Part shown: positions 7,593 to 15,750 of the stretch, piece by piece | Position numbering within the stretch: the first letter of the stretch is position 1 | Layout: every line of letters begins with the position of its first letter | From: JBBQWR01 sp038210495 | GTDB taxonomy: Bacteria; Planctomycetota; Planctomycetia; Pirellulales; DATAWG01 | Length of the DNA: 64,000 bases | Assembly: GCA_038210495.1 (NCBI GenBank) | Contig: JBBQWR010000030.1 | Span: forward strand, 1 to 64,000 | Direction of reading: 5' to 3' | Program-made: the position numbers and the translations under genes | Notes under the pieces: model-generated | What the model was told of the DNA's origin: nothing | Database searches by the model: none | Seen by the model: only the letters and a program-made list of their open reading frames with translations

Positions 7593-9419
7593 CTACTTCC
7601 CGGCCGGCGCGATCGCGAATAGATAGTTTTTGTTGGCGATGTAGAGCACGTTTCGCGCGACGACGGGGGTGCAGTAGACCGCGCTGCCCATGGGGATGGC
7701 GCCGGGCGTGCCGTCTTCTTGCTTCGAGAGGAGCTCCATCTTGGGCGAGAGCTTGAAGATGAACACGCCGCCGTCTTCGTTCGAGATGTAGACCTTGTCC
7801 TCCACGATCAGGGCCGACGCCCAACAGGCGGAGAGCATGTCGTAGCCCCATAGCGGCTGGCCCGTCTTGGCGCTGAGGCAATGCAAGACACCGCTGAAGT
7901 CGCCGATGTAGAGCAGATCGTTCTTGATCGTGGCCGAGCCGCAGGTGCGGTGCATGATCTCCTCGAAATCGATCTTGCCGTTTTTGTTCAGATCGAATTT
8001 AGCGTAATGCCATACTGCGGCCGAATTGGGATTCGGCTTGGCGACTTCGCCTTCGTCCTTGATGACGGCCTGATTGCGGCGGTGCGGAATCGGATGCTTG
8101 AGATCTTTTATGTTGAAGGCCAGCTCAGGGCTAACGTCGCCGCGCTTCGTCGGGTCGATGCAATAGTAGTGGCCGATGCCCTCGCCGTGCTCCGGGTCCT
8201 CGCCGACGCCGACGTAGACCAGCCCCTTGTAGATCACCGGCGTGCCGATAATGTGATTGCGATCGGATTGGCCGCCGAGGACGTATTTCGATTCTTTCGG
8301 ATTGGCGTCGAACTTCCAAAGCAGCTCCGGATGAGCCTGACCCTTTTCCGCGGTTCCTTTGAAGCCATACACATATCCGTCGCCGGCGCCGAAAATCACC
8401 TGCGGCACGCCGCCGAGCACGGCGTATGAGGGACTGGACCACTGGCCGTGCAGAATGTTCTTGCCCGGAGTATTGTCGGTCCAGAGTACCTCGCCCGTGT
8501 TTTTGTCGAGGCACAGGAAACTGGGTGCGCTGGGCGCCGGAATCTTGATATGCCCTTCGTCGACGCCGTTGGACGTATTGACGAACAGCAGATCGCCGGC
8601 GTCCGTCACCGAGCAGCTGCACATATTGTGCTGCGAGACGCCGAGCTTCTTCATCATGTCGAGCGACCAGATGACCTTGGGCTCATCCTTGGCGCCGTCT
8701 TTCCGCGCCTCGGTATCGAGACATTTCACTTCGCCTCGGCTGGAGACGTACCACAGGCGAGTGCCTTCGACGAGCGGAGTGCAGCAGATGCCTTGCAGGG
8801 GCCAATCGTTGACGCGGCCGGTAGGCAGTTTTTCGCTAGAGTCCTGCCAGAGGAATTTTCCATCCTCTTCGTTGAAGCAAAGCAGGCAGCCCAGGTCGAC
8901 GGCGGCGGGATAGCGTTTCAGATAGCCGCTACCGTTGTTGGTTCCGATATAGACCTTGCCGTTGGCGACGACCGGATTGCCATACGATTGGGAGCCGAGC
9001 TTGGCGACCCACTTGATGTTTTTGGCGGTGTCGTTCTTCCATGCGCCCGTATCGTCGTCGAACTGGCCGACGTTCCACTCGGTGGGGATATTTTTCCCCT
9101 CGGGAATATTATTGCGAACGGGCGATCCGCCCCATTGATTCCAGTCGCCCGGGCGAATCTTCGACGCGACCGGGTCGATGGGCAATTTTGGATCGTCGTC
9201 GGCCGTCGGAGATTTTTCGGCGGGCGGCTCCTTCTCGGAGCGCGGCTTTTCGCCACTCGATTTTTCGCTGCTAGCGGGTTTGGCGGTCGGCTTTTCCGAG
9301 GCGGTCGGCTCCTCGGCGGCCCGGGCCGACTGATGATTGAAGAGTTGGTTGAGGCCGCCAGCAGCCAAGAGCAACGCGACCGTAATTGCCAAGAATCGGC
9401 GGAGGGATTGAGTGTTCAT
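7593..9419 (-). CDS. Exported PQQ-type beta-propeller protein
   Basis: This 608-residue protein has an N-terminal membrane/signal segment (ITVALLLAAGG). A charged, low-complexity linker rich in Lys, Glu, Ser and Pro runs to about residue 85. A beta-propeller built of PQQ-like blades follows (for example GKVYIGTNNGSGY, EDGKFLWQDSS, FLCLDKNTGEVLW, KTGQPLWGYDM). Between blades lies an EF-hand-like loop, DLNKNGKIDFEE. Propellers of this kind act as protein-protein platforms or as scaffolds like BamB; no dehydrogenase residues are evident. The frame extends upstream to 9527, but that part is a family B repeat, so the ATG at 9419 is used. It follows a second propeller gene on the same strand, 121 bases apart, probably as one operon. 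Confidence 0.85.
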   Translation of the reverse strand: MNTQSLRRFLAITVALLLAAGGLNQLFNHQSARAAEEPTASEKPTAKPASSEKSSGEKPRSEKEPPAEKSPTADDDPKLPIDPVASKIRPGDWNQWGGSPVRNNIPEGKNIPTEWNVGQFDDDTGAWKNDTAKNIKWVAKLGSQSYGNPVVANGKVYIGTNNGSGYLKRYPAAVDLGCLLCFNEEDGKFLWQDSSEKLPTGRVNDWPLQGICCTPLVEGTRLWYVSSRGEVKCLDTEARKDGAKDEPKVIWSLDMMKKLGVSQHNMCSCSVTDAGDLLFVNTSNGVDEGHIKIPAPSAPSFLCLDKNTGEVLWTDNTPGKNILHGQWSSPSYAVLGGVPQVIFGAGDGYVYGFKGTAEKGQAHPELLWKFDANPKESKYVLGGQSDRNHIIGTPVIYKGLVYVGVGEDPEHGEGIGHYYCIDPTKRGDVSPELAFNIKDLKHPIPHRRNQAVIKDEGEVAKPNPNSAAVWHYAKFDLNKNGKIDFEEIMHRTCGSATIKNDLLYIGDFSGVLHCLSAKTGQPLWGYDMLSACWASALIVEDKVYISNEDGGVFIFKLSPKMELLSKQEDGTPGAIPMGSAVYCTPVVARNVLYIANKNYLFAIAPAGK

Positions 9420-9483
9420 GCGAGAATTTGAGTTCGTGAAGGACAGGTGGAATTTGCGGTGAGAGTTTGCGCGATTAGGGCTT

Positions 9484-9525
9484 GCCCTCACCCCGACCCT
9501 CTCACGGAGGGAGAGGGAGAAGGAC
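9484..9525. repeat. Dispersed repeat family B, copy
   Basis: gccctcaccccgaccctctcacggagggagagggagaagg is a family B copy between the two propeller genes. It generates the spurious MSFSLSLRERVGVRAS start of the downstream frame. Confidence 0.75.
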
Positions 9526-9540
9526 ATTTGAAGTTAGCTT

Positions 9541-12231
9541 TTATTTGTGGTTGGCGAATACTTGAATGTTGTCGAAGTAGAATTCGCCCTTGTTGCTGGT
9601 GTCGCCGAAGAGACCCGGGCTGCCCTGCAAGTTCGGTAAATCGTCGGTGGCCTCGATGCTCCAGGCCTCCGGCTCTTTTTCGTCGCGGGGCCAAACTTTG
9701 CCCTTCAGCATGGCCTTGCCGTCTTCGTTAGAGGCTTGAAACTTGATCGTATACCAAACCTTGTCTTTCCAGGAATACGGCACGGTCTTGGAAAACTGCG
9801 TGTGGATTTGCGGCGGCCAATAGCGAATCTGCAACTGCTGATCGGCGCCCATTAGCACGAGCGTATAACGCTGCGCGATCAGGCCGATGTCCGCCAACCC
9901 GCTCGCCGGGTCGTCCGGGCGGCTGGTCGTCGCCTCGGCGTCGGCTTGGATCGTATAGTCGTGCAAATCGTCGGGACCCATCCAGCCCTGACTGCGAGTT
10001 CCCTTGGGGATGGTGTTGATCTTGACCATCACTTTGCGGCCCTCGACGTCGCGAATTACATGGCGATAGTTCAACCCGATCCAAGTCTGGGAGGGAACGC
10101 CCTCGGGGATTTTGGTCCTCGGATTGGGTGTAAGCGCAGTCTTTTGAAAGTCGAATTTCCACGGCAAAGCGGGCACGACGCGGAGTCGCGTATGGCCCAC
10201 CAGGTCGCCGACCTTGACGGTGACCGCCGTCGCCGTGTGAGCATCGCCCTCGGCCGCCGTGTAGAGCCCCGACTTGTCGATCTGGCCGGGTCCTTTGAGC
10301 TCGAACGTCGCCTCGGCGTCGCTCTTCGCGGGCCGTCCATGCTCGTCGAAGAAGTTGAGATGATATTGCTGTTTCTCGCCCGGCTTAAGGAGGACATCGG
10401 CCGGCACAATCTGAACTTGGGCGGGTTGTTTGTCCCCTTCGAGCGCGAGGTCGGCGCCCTTTTCGTCAATGGCCGTCGCGGGAAGCGGCTTGGCAGCGGG
10501 CACGCTGTCTTTTTTGCCCAAGCAAAATAGCCGCTCCGTCGTGGGGAGATAGATTCGGCCATGCGAGACGATCGGCGAACCGAGCGCTTCTCCCACTCCT
10601 TCCAAGCGAAATTGATCGACGACTTCGACACCCTTGGCCGTCGGTCGCAGTACATGCCAGCCCGTGGTCGTACACAGATAAATCTTGCCGTCGGCCATGA
10701 GAGGGCTGCCGACGGTCTCGTCGCCGGTCAGCTTGACCTTCTGCAGCAGCTTCCCTTTTTTCGCATCGATCACATAAAAGTTGCTGGCGTTGTCGGGTGC
10801 ATAGAGACGATCCTCGAACAACAGCGGCGAGCACTGCGTGCTCTTGTTGATCATCTTGCCGGGCAGTTTCCAAATGTCGTTCTTCTTGCCGAGCACGATC
10901 GGTTGATCTTTAAAGGCGCCGTCGGTCTTGACGGAAAACGCCGCGACCATGCCGGTGCTAAAGTTGTCGAGATTCTCTTCGTTCTGGGCCATGTAGATCG
11001 TGTCGCCCGACAGTGACGGCGAGCAACTCAGCCCACGGCGTGACATTTTATAGCTCCAGAGCGGTCGGCCGGTCCGCGGCTGAAAGCCCCACACCGAGCC
11101 GTCGCTGGAGCCTTCGATGAGTTGCATCTGGCCGTTCACGACGCCCCGATAGGGCGTGCTGAACGTCGTATCCTCGGGCCGCTCGGTCGTGCCGGGATTG
11201 TACCAACGGATTTCGCCCGTATTCTTGTCCAGCGCCAGGAAGCGATGAGCAGGCGACGCGCGTTCGCCCCAGTCGGTATTCACCGAACTGACGATCAGTA
11301 GATCCTCGAAGATCACCGGAAAATTGGTGCGGCCGCCGAACACGCTGAGGAAGCCAAATTCCTCGAGCATCGAACGCGACCAAATCGTCTTGCCCGTTTC
11401 GCCGTCGAGGCACTGCAGAAGACCGTTGCTGCCGTAGGCGTAGACGCGGCCCGTCGTCGGATCGCCCACGGGGCTGGCCCAGCCCATTCGCTCGGCGGGC
11501 ACGTCGGACAGAAACATATTGTGTAAAGTTCGCCAGACGACCTCGCCGGTCGCGGCGTCGAGACAGACCGTTTGCTCCTGCTCGTGCTTTTGGCCGGGAA
11601 GATAGCGACAGATCGTATAGAGTTTGCCGCGCATGACGATCGGCGTGCAGCGGCCGGCGATGTCTTCGTGCGACCAGAGGACGTTTTCGTTCTTGTCCGA
11701 CTTGTCCGCTTCCCAATGCCAATGGTCGATGAGGCCCGTTTCGCGCGAGATGCGGTTTTGTTCCGGTCCTTGCCAATTGGGCCAATCCATCGGATCGACC
11801 TCGGACTTTTCCGACTTGGCGACAGTCGAGCGATCGGTTTCGTTTGGCTGAGAATTTGGAGCGGACGCATCGCCGGTTTTCGCAGGTTTCTTTAAATCGG
11901 AAGGGGTTTTGTCCGGCGCCGGCGCGACGCTGCTAACGGCGGGCGTCGGCTTGTCTGAAACCGCCAGTTTATCGGGCGTCGGCGATTTGCCGCTGGCTGC
12001 CTCTTTAGGAGAATCGGACGAATTATCGCTGATGGTGGTCGTTGTCGTGATCGACGTCTTCTGTGGCTTTTCGTCGGTCGCTGGTTTCTTTGGCGCAGCC
12101 GGCGGCGTCGAAGCGGTCGTGTCGCTGCTCGCTGCTCGCGTAGCGGGGGTAGGTGGAGTCTTGGTGTTGCAACCCCCGAGCGCGAGCATCAGCAGAGCCG
12201 TGGAACAAAGCGAGACCGTAGCGCGTGTCAT
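9541..12231 (-). CDS. Large lipoprotein with PQQ-type propeller, Ig-like and C-terminal LamG-like domains
   Basis: This 896-residue protein starts with a lipoprotein signal (LLMLALGGC, cysteine about residue 21). A Thr/Ser/Pro/Lys-rich linker follows to about residue 145. A PQQ-like propeller occupies about residues 150-600 (WPNWQGPEQNRIS, CLDAATGEVVWRTL, LDKNTGEIRWY, YVIDAKKGKLLQ). Next comes a bacterial Ig-like segment (PADVLLKPGEKQQYHLNF to LYTAAEGDAHTATAVTVKV). The C-terminal jelly-roll-like part resembles domains planctomycetes attach to sugar-binding proteins (KVWYTIKFQASNE, GEFYFDNIQVF). It is probably anchored in a membrane and acts outside the cytoplasm. The substrate or partner is unknown. 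It is first in a two-gene operon with the smaller propeller gene. Confidence 0.85.
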   Translation of the reverse strand: MTRATVSLCSTALLMLALGGCNTKTPPTPATRAASSDTTASTPPAAPKKPATDEKPQKTSITTTTTISDNSSDSPKEAASGKSPTPDKLAVSDKPTPAVSSVAPAPDKTPSDLKKPAKTGDASAPNSQPNETDRSTVAKSEKSEVDPMDWPNWQGPEQNRISRETGLIDHWHWEADKSDKNENVLWSHEDIAGRCTPIVMRGKLYTICRYLPGQKHEQEQTVCLDAATGEVVWRTLHNMFLSDVPAERMGWASPVGDPTTGRVYAYGSNGLLQCLDGETGKTIWSRSMLEEFGFLSVFGGRTNFPVIFEDLLIVSSVNTDWGERASPAHRFLALDKNTGEIRWYNPGTTERPEDTTFSTPYRGVVNGQMQLIEGSSDGSVWGFQPRTGRPLWSYKMSRRGLSCSPSLSGDTIYMAQNEENLDNFSTGMVAAFSVKTDGAFKDQPIVLGKKNDIWKLPGKMINKSTQCSPLLFEDRLYAPDNASNFYVIDAKKGKLLQKVKLTGDETVGSPLMADGKIYLCTTTGWHVLRPTAKGVEVVDQFRLEGVGEALGSPIVSHGRIYLPTTERLFCLGKKDSVPAAKPLPATAIDEKGADLALEGDKQPAQVQIVPADVLLKPGEKQQYHLNFFDEHGRPAKSDAEATFELKGPGQIDKSGLYTAAEGDAHTATAVTVKVGDLVGHTRLRVVPALPWKFDFQKTALTPNPRTKIPEGVPSQTWIGLNYRHVIRDVEGRKVMVKINTIPKGTRSQGWMGPDDLHDYTIQADAEATTSRPDDPASGLADIGLIAQRYTLVLMGADQQLQIRYWPPQIHTQFSKTVPYSWKDKVWYTIKFQASNEDGKAMLKGKVWPRDEKEPEAWSIEATDDLPNLQGSPGLFGDTSNKGEFYFDNIQVFANHK

Positions 12232-12917
12232 GTGGGGAAACTCCCGAGGGGCGCGGGGCTAGGCGGGCGGAAAGGCGGGTCGATCAAACGTTAAGATACG
12301 ACAACTCTGCCCGACCGGCAAGCAGCGCCAACCACTTGGTCGCCACATTTACGTGGCGACAGATGTCGAGAGCGCCGGGCGCCCACCGCTCCAAGAAGAG
12401 AGCGGCTTTGGTCAGCCGGCCGGATTGTCAAGTGGCGAAAACTTTAACGGCGGCGCCGGTCATGCGAGGCAATCGCGGTCGCTACCGCCGGCAAGGTTTG
12501 ACCACCTTACGCGCGCCGCAAGGTTTGCCCAACAGTAGATGTAAACCATTCCGGGAAAATACCTTGGGGTATCTCAAGGGCTCTCGCTTGGGCGGCCGAT
12601 ACCGTATCGTGTCCCTAAGAAAAAGCGTGCTGCCAGCGGCACGTCAGGGCGCGTCAGGAAACCGCAGCGGCTGATTTCGAGCCGAGGATGGCTCGACGGT
12701 CCTGACGCAATACACCGTTTGAATCCGAGTTCGTTCGCCCGCCTGCTTCGCCCCCGTTTGCCCTCTCGACTCCGTTGACGCCCCGCCCCGAATGCGGCCA
12801 GCGCCCGCGCCGTTGGAAACCAAACTGTGAAGCGTCCCCAGGGCGCGACCAGCGAAACACCTTGCGTGCGAAGCAAAGAACGATCCCGGGTTCAACTCTT
12901 ACAGGAGAGGTTGCTCG
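12232..12917. other. Intergenic region between divergent propeller and Cys-rich genes
   Basis: This region has 686 bases without a convincing gene; its open frames lack coding character. It should contain promoters for both neighbours. The only structures I see are a small palindrome at 12339-12360 and, immediately before the Cys-rich gene, an aggagag ribosome-binding site at about 12903. Confidence 0.5.
12339..12360. repeat. Short palindrome gtcgccac / gtggcgac
   Basis: A perfect 8-base inverted repeat stands around a 6-base AT-rich loop. It could be an operator or a hairpin; no T-run follows. Confidence 0.35.
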
Positions 12918-13862
12918 ATGAAATGGAACATGTTTGTTGGAGCGCTAGTTCTTAGCGTTGGCTTGTGTAGCCAAAGTTTTGGCGCCGAGCTGCTCGACCG
13001 GATGTTGGGCCTAAATAGCTGCGGTTGCAATAGCTGCTGTGCCCCGAAGTGTTGTGAGAAATCCTGCTGCACGACGGAAGCTCCGTCTTGCGGTTGCGCT
13101 GCGGCCGCCGCAGCGCCGAGCTGTGGTTGCGCCGCTGCTCCTAGCTGTGGCTGTGCCGCTGCTGCTCCTAGCTGCGGATGTGCTGCTGCCCCGAGCTGTG
13201 GCTGCAATAGCTGCGGTCACAAGAGCTGTGGCTGCGACACTTGCTGCCACCCGCTGATGTGCTGCCCGAAGAATCGCATCGACTGGTGCGATCTGTTCGG
13301 CGGCGTGCATGGCCTGTTCTGCTGCCACAATAGCTGTGGTTGCGGCTCGTCGTGCGGTTGCTCGAGCGGCTGCCACAAGTCTTGTGGTTGCGGTTCGTCG
13401 TGCGGTTGTGCCGCTTCGTCCGGTTGCGCTGTTGCTGCTGAACCGTCGTGTGCGGCTGCTGCCGCTCCGGCTTGCGGTTGTGCGGCTGCTGCGGCTCCGA
13501 GCTGCGGCTGTGCTGCGGCCGCTCCTAGCTGCGGTTGTGCCGCCGCCCCGAGCTGTGGTTGCTCGAGCGGTTGCCACAAGTCGTGCGGCTGCGGTTTCCT
13601 AGGCTTGGGCTGCCATAAATGCTGCCATAAGTCCTGCGGTTGTGTTGCTTCTTCATGCGGCTGTGCGGCCCCGGCCTCCGAGCCGAGCTGCGGTTGTGCT
13701 GGTGGCTCGTCGGCTCCGGCTGCTGGCCCGGCGCCGGCTTCCCCGGCTCCTCCGGCCCCGATGAAGGACCAGAAGTCGGCCGACATGGGTCCGGTTCCTC
13801 CGGCTCCTTTGGCCGATCAATCGGCGTCGTTGACTGGCCTGCGTCGCAGCCGCACCTACTAA
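12918..13862 (+). CDS. Exported, extremely cysteine-rich repeat protein
   Basis: This 314-residue protein has a signal peptide (MFVGALVLSVGLCSQSFGA). It holds about 60 cysteines, close to one residue in five. The body is built of short units of the type APSCGC separated by alanine runs, mixed with SSGCHKSCGCG units and CC pairs. One less repetitive centre (about residues 112-137, with PKNRIDWCDLFGG) breaks the pattern. The tail is Pro/Ala-rich and ends in TGLRRSRTY. Classical work describes planctomycete cell walls as protein rich in cystine and proline, so a disulfide-linked envelope component is a fair inference. Metal binding is the alternative. An AGGAGAG ribosome-binding site and a strong terminator suggest a well-expressed single gene. 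Confidence 0.85.
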   Translation: MKWNMFVGALVLSVGLCSQSFGAELLDRMLGLNSCGCNSCCAPKCCEKSCCTTEAPSCGCAAAAAAPSCGCAAAPSCGCAAAAPSCGCAAAPSCGCNSCGHKSCGCDTCCHPLMCCPKNRIDWCDLFGGVHGLFCCHNSCGCGSSCGCSSGCHKSCGCGSSCGCAASSGCAVAAEPSCAAAAAPACGCAAAAAPSCGCAAAAPSCGCAAAPSCGCSSGCHKSCGCGFLGLGCHKCCHKSCGCVASSCGCAAPASEPSCGCAGGSSAPAAGPAPASPAPPAPMKDQKSADMGPVPPAPLADQSASLTGLRRSRTY

Positions 13863-13899
13863 GCTAGGCGCGACTTGGACACGGGTGCTCGCTAATTAA

Positions 13900-13938
13900 A
13901 ACTCTGCTCGGGACGCAAGTTCCGAGCAGAGTTTTTTT
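13900..13938 (+). terminator. Rho-independent terminator of the Cys-rich gene
   Basis: A perfect 12-base stem, aactctgctcgg / ccgagcagagtt, with a 10-base loop is followed by seven T residues. It lies 38 bases after the stop codon of the Cys-rich gene. Confidence 0.9.
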
Positions 13939-14135
13939 ATTGCGCCCGCCGTAACAAATCGGCCGGTCGGCCGCTGTAGCTGGTTGTGAAGTTAAGCGAT
14001 TAGCCTCGGAGACGGGGACAGTCGTCCCCGGCGGTTTTGCGAGACGTTCTCAACAGATTAACCCGCTGCTGGCGCGATGAGGGAATCGTCTGCCCCGACG
14101 GGCGGCATCGCGCAAGTAGAGGTTTTTTTATAGCA

Positions 14136-14167
14136 GCCGGGCCATTGCAGGATTGCAATGGCCCGGC
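14136..14167. repeat. Perfect 14-base palindrome gccgggccattgca
   Basis: gccgggccattgca and tgcaatggcccggc form a perfect stem with a 4-base loop. It is followed by ttta but not by a real T-run. It lies in an intergenic region already closed by a terminator, so it is more likely a mobile palindrome than a terminator. Confidence 0.6.
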
Positions 14168-14254
14168 TTTACGCATTTTCAGGCTGGCGACATAGCCTCG
14201 GCATGACTGCCGACCGACAAGTCCTTGCTCTGAACAGACGCTGCTCCAGACAAA

Positions 14255-14331
14255 AGAGCCGCGTGCGATAGTAATCGCGGGGACGCGCAATCGCTGCCTC
14301 AATTAATCCGCGTACTATCGTGCGCGGCTCT
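14255..14331. repeat. Dispersed palindrome family C, copy 2 (variant centre)
   Basis: The arms agagccgcgtgcgatagtaatcgcgg and ccgcgtactatcgtgcgcggctct share the outer AGAGCCGCG(C/T)(A/G)CGA with copies 1 and 3. The inner part differs (TAGTACGCGG instead of AGTAAGCGG). Confidence 0.75.
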
Positions 14332-14384
14332 AGCCATAAATGGCGGCTTTTATCTGGGCCTGCTGTCCTAGCCGTCCGATGGGC

Positions 14385-14390
14385 TATAAT
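14385..14390 (+). promoter_or_regulatory. Possible -10 element TATAAT
   Basis: A perfect TATAAT stands about 150 bases upstream of the HtrA-type gene. No good -35 hexamer is present at the usual spacing, so this is only a candidate. Confidence 0.25.
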
Positions 14391-14540
14391 AGACGGCGCC
14401 AGGTGGCGATTCGTTCTTGCGCGCCGTTACGCGCGGAGTTGCTCGATGGCGTAAGTCCTACCGCTTGTGATATTCCGGCCTCCTGCCCGGAGATGGTCGG
14501 CTCGTTGTTCACGGCGGTACCCTAACAAGGAGTCTGTCGG

Positions 14541-15680
14541 ATGATTGCGCACTTTCATCGGTTCCTTCGCCTGGCAATCGGCGCCGCTTTCCTACTCGGT
14601 TGTTTTGCGAGCGCCGATGGACAGGTTCCCGGCCAGGCCGATCAGACGCCGGCTGAGCGCGCGAAGGAATTCGACAAGCTGGCTCACGATGTCGCGCAGC
14701 TCGAAGCTCAGGGTAATGTGCTCAAGCAGGTCGTGCGGCTCGTTCGTTCGACAGTCGTGCATATCGAAGCGGAGAAGACTGACCCCAGCGCCAAGAAATA
14801 CACGCATCATTCGATCGAAGAGGCGGGCAGCGGCACGATCCTCCAGCTCGGCGACAAGTTTTACATCCTGACCAATCGGCACGTCATCAAGTCGGCCGTC
14901 GTCACGAATATCCACGTCAAGCTGAACGACGGGCGCGTGATTAGTCCCACGCAAGTCTGGTCGGACGCGGGCACCGACGTGGCGATTATGGCGATCAATG
15001 CGACACACCTTGTGCCGGCCCGAATCGGCGATAGCGACAAGGTGGACATCGGCGATTTCGTGCTCGCGATGGGAAGTCCCTTTGGGCTAAGTCATTCGGT
15101 CACGTTCGGGATCATTAGCGCCAAGGGGCGCCGAGACCTGGAACTCGGCGATGAGAAAGTTCAATATCAAGACTTCATGCAGACCGACGCCGCGATCAAC
15201 CCGGGCAACAGCGGCGGTCCGCTGATCAGTCTCCGCGGTGAAGTCGTGGGCATCAACACGGCCATCGCCAGCAACTCCGGCGGCAGCGAGGGGATCGGTT
15301 TCACGATCCCGATCAACATGGCCATGAACATCGCCCGGCAATTGGTCGAGCACGGCAATGTCGTCAGAGCCTTTTTGGGCGTGACGCTCGACAGCAAGTT
15401 TACCGACGCGGCCGCCGAAAAGCTGGGGCTTCCGCAATCGATCGGCTCGCACGTCTCGGCGATTACGCCCAACTCTCCGGCCGCGGTCGCCCGGTTACAG
15501 GTGGACGACGTGATCCTCGAATTCAACGGCGTGTCGATCGAGAGCGATGCTCATCTGGTCAACCTGGTGAGCCTGACCGCGGTCGGCAAGGAAGTGCCGA
15601 TGCTCGTGTTCCGCGACAAGAAGTCGCTGAAGCTCGGCGTCAAAGTCGGCGACCGCAGCTCATTCGATCCGACGAACTAG
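14541..15680 (+). CDS. HtrA/DegP-type serine protease with one PDZ domain
   Basis: This is an envelope protease that cleaves or holds misfolded exported proteins. The signal segment is LAIGAAFLLGCFASADG. The trypsin-like domain carries a complete triad: His114 in NRHVIKS, Asp146 in GTDVAIMAI and Ser224 in NPGNSGGPL. A single PDZ domain follows from about residue 280 (GVTLDSKFTDAAAEKLGL, then ITPNSPAAVARLQVDDVILEFNG). The length of 379 residues suits a one-PDZ DegS/HhoA-like member. The LLGC sequence might be a lipobox but departs from consensus. An AAGGAG ribosome-binding site precedes the ATG (about 14527). Confidence 0.9.
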   Translation: MIAHFHRFLRLAIGAAFLLGCFASADGQVPGQADQTPAERAKEFDKLAHDVAQLEAQGNVLKQVVRLVRSTVVHIEAEKTDPSAKKYTHHSIEEAGSGTILQLGDKFYILTNRHVIKSAVVTNIHVKLNDGRVISPTQVWSDAGTDVAIMAINATHLVPARIGDSDKVDIGDFVLAMGSPFGLSHSVTFGIISAKGRRDLELGDEKVQYQDFMQTDAAINPGNSGGPLISLRGEVVGINTAIASNSGGSEGIGFTIPINMAMNIARQLVEHGNVVRAFLGVTLDSKFTDAAAEKLGLPQSIGSHVSAITPNSPAAVARLQVDDVILEFNGVSIESDAHLVNLVSLTAVGKEVPMLVFRDKKSLKLGVKVGDRSSFDPTN

Positions 15681-15750
15681 ATAGCGATCTCCGAGGAGAT
15701 TTCATCGCGGATTTTCTCGTCAGGATTCAGTTCGGACCGCGGCTAGCGAT

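Larger units (their letters stand above)
13939..14540. other. Intergenic region before the HtrA-type gene
   Basis: About 600 bases hold no convincing gene. There is a 14-base perfect palindrome at 14136-14167, a family C palindrome at 14255-14331, and a possible -10 box at 14385-14390. Confidence 0.5.

Noticed and set aside
12225..12674. Plus-strand frame of 149 codons before the Cys-rich gene
   Set aside because: It has no hydrophobic, domain-like or compositional sign of a real protein and overlaps the start of the divergent lipoprotein gene.
13217..13786. Minus-strand QPQ-rich frame opposite the Cys-rich gene
   Set aside because: It is the antisense of the CGC/APSC repeats. The plus-strand gene has the ribosome-binding site, signal peptide and terminator.
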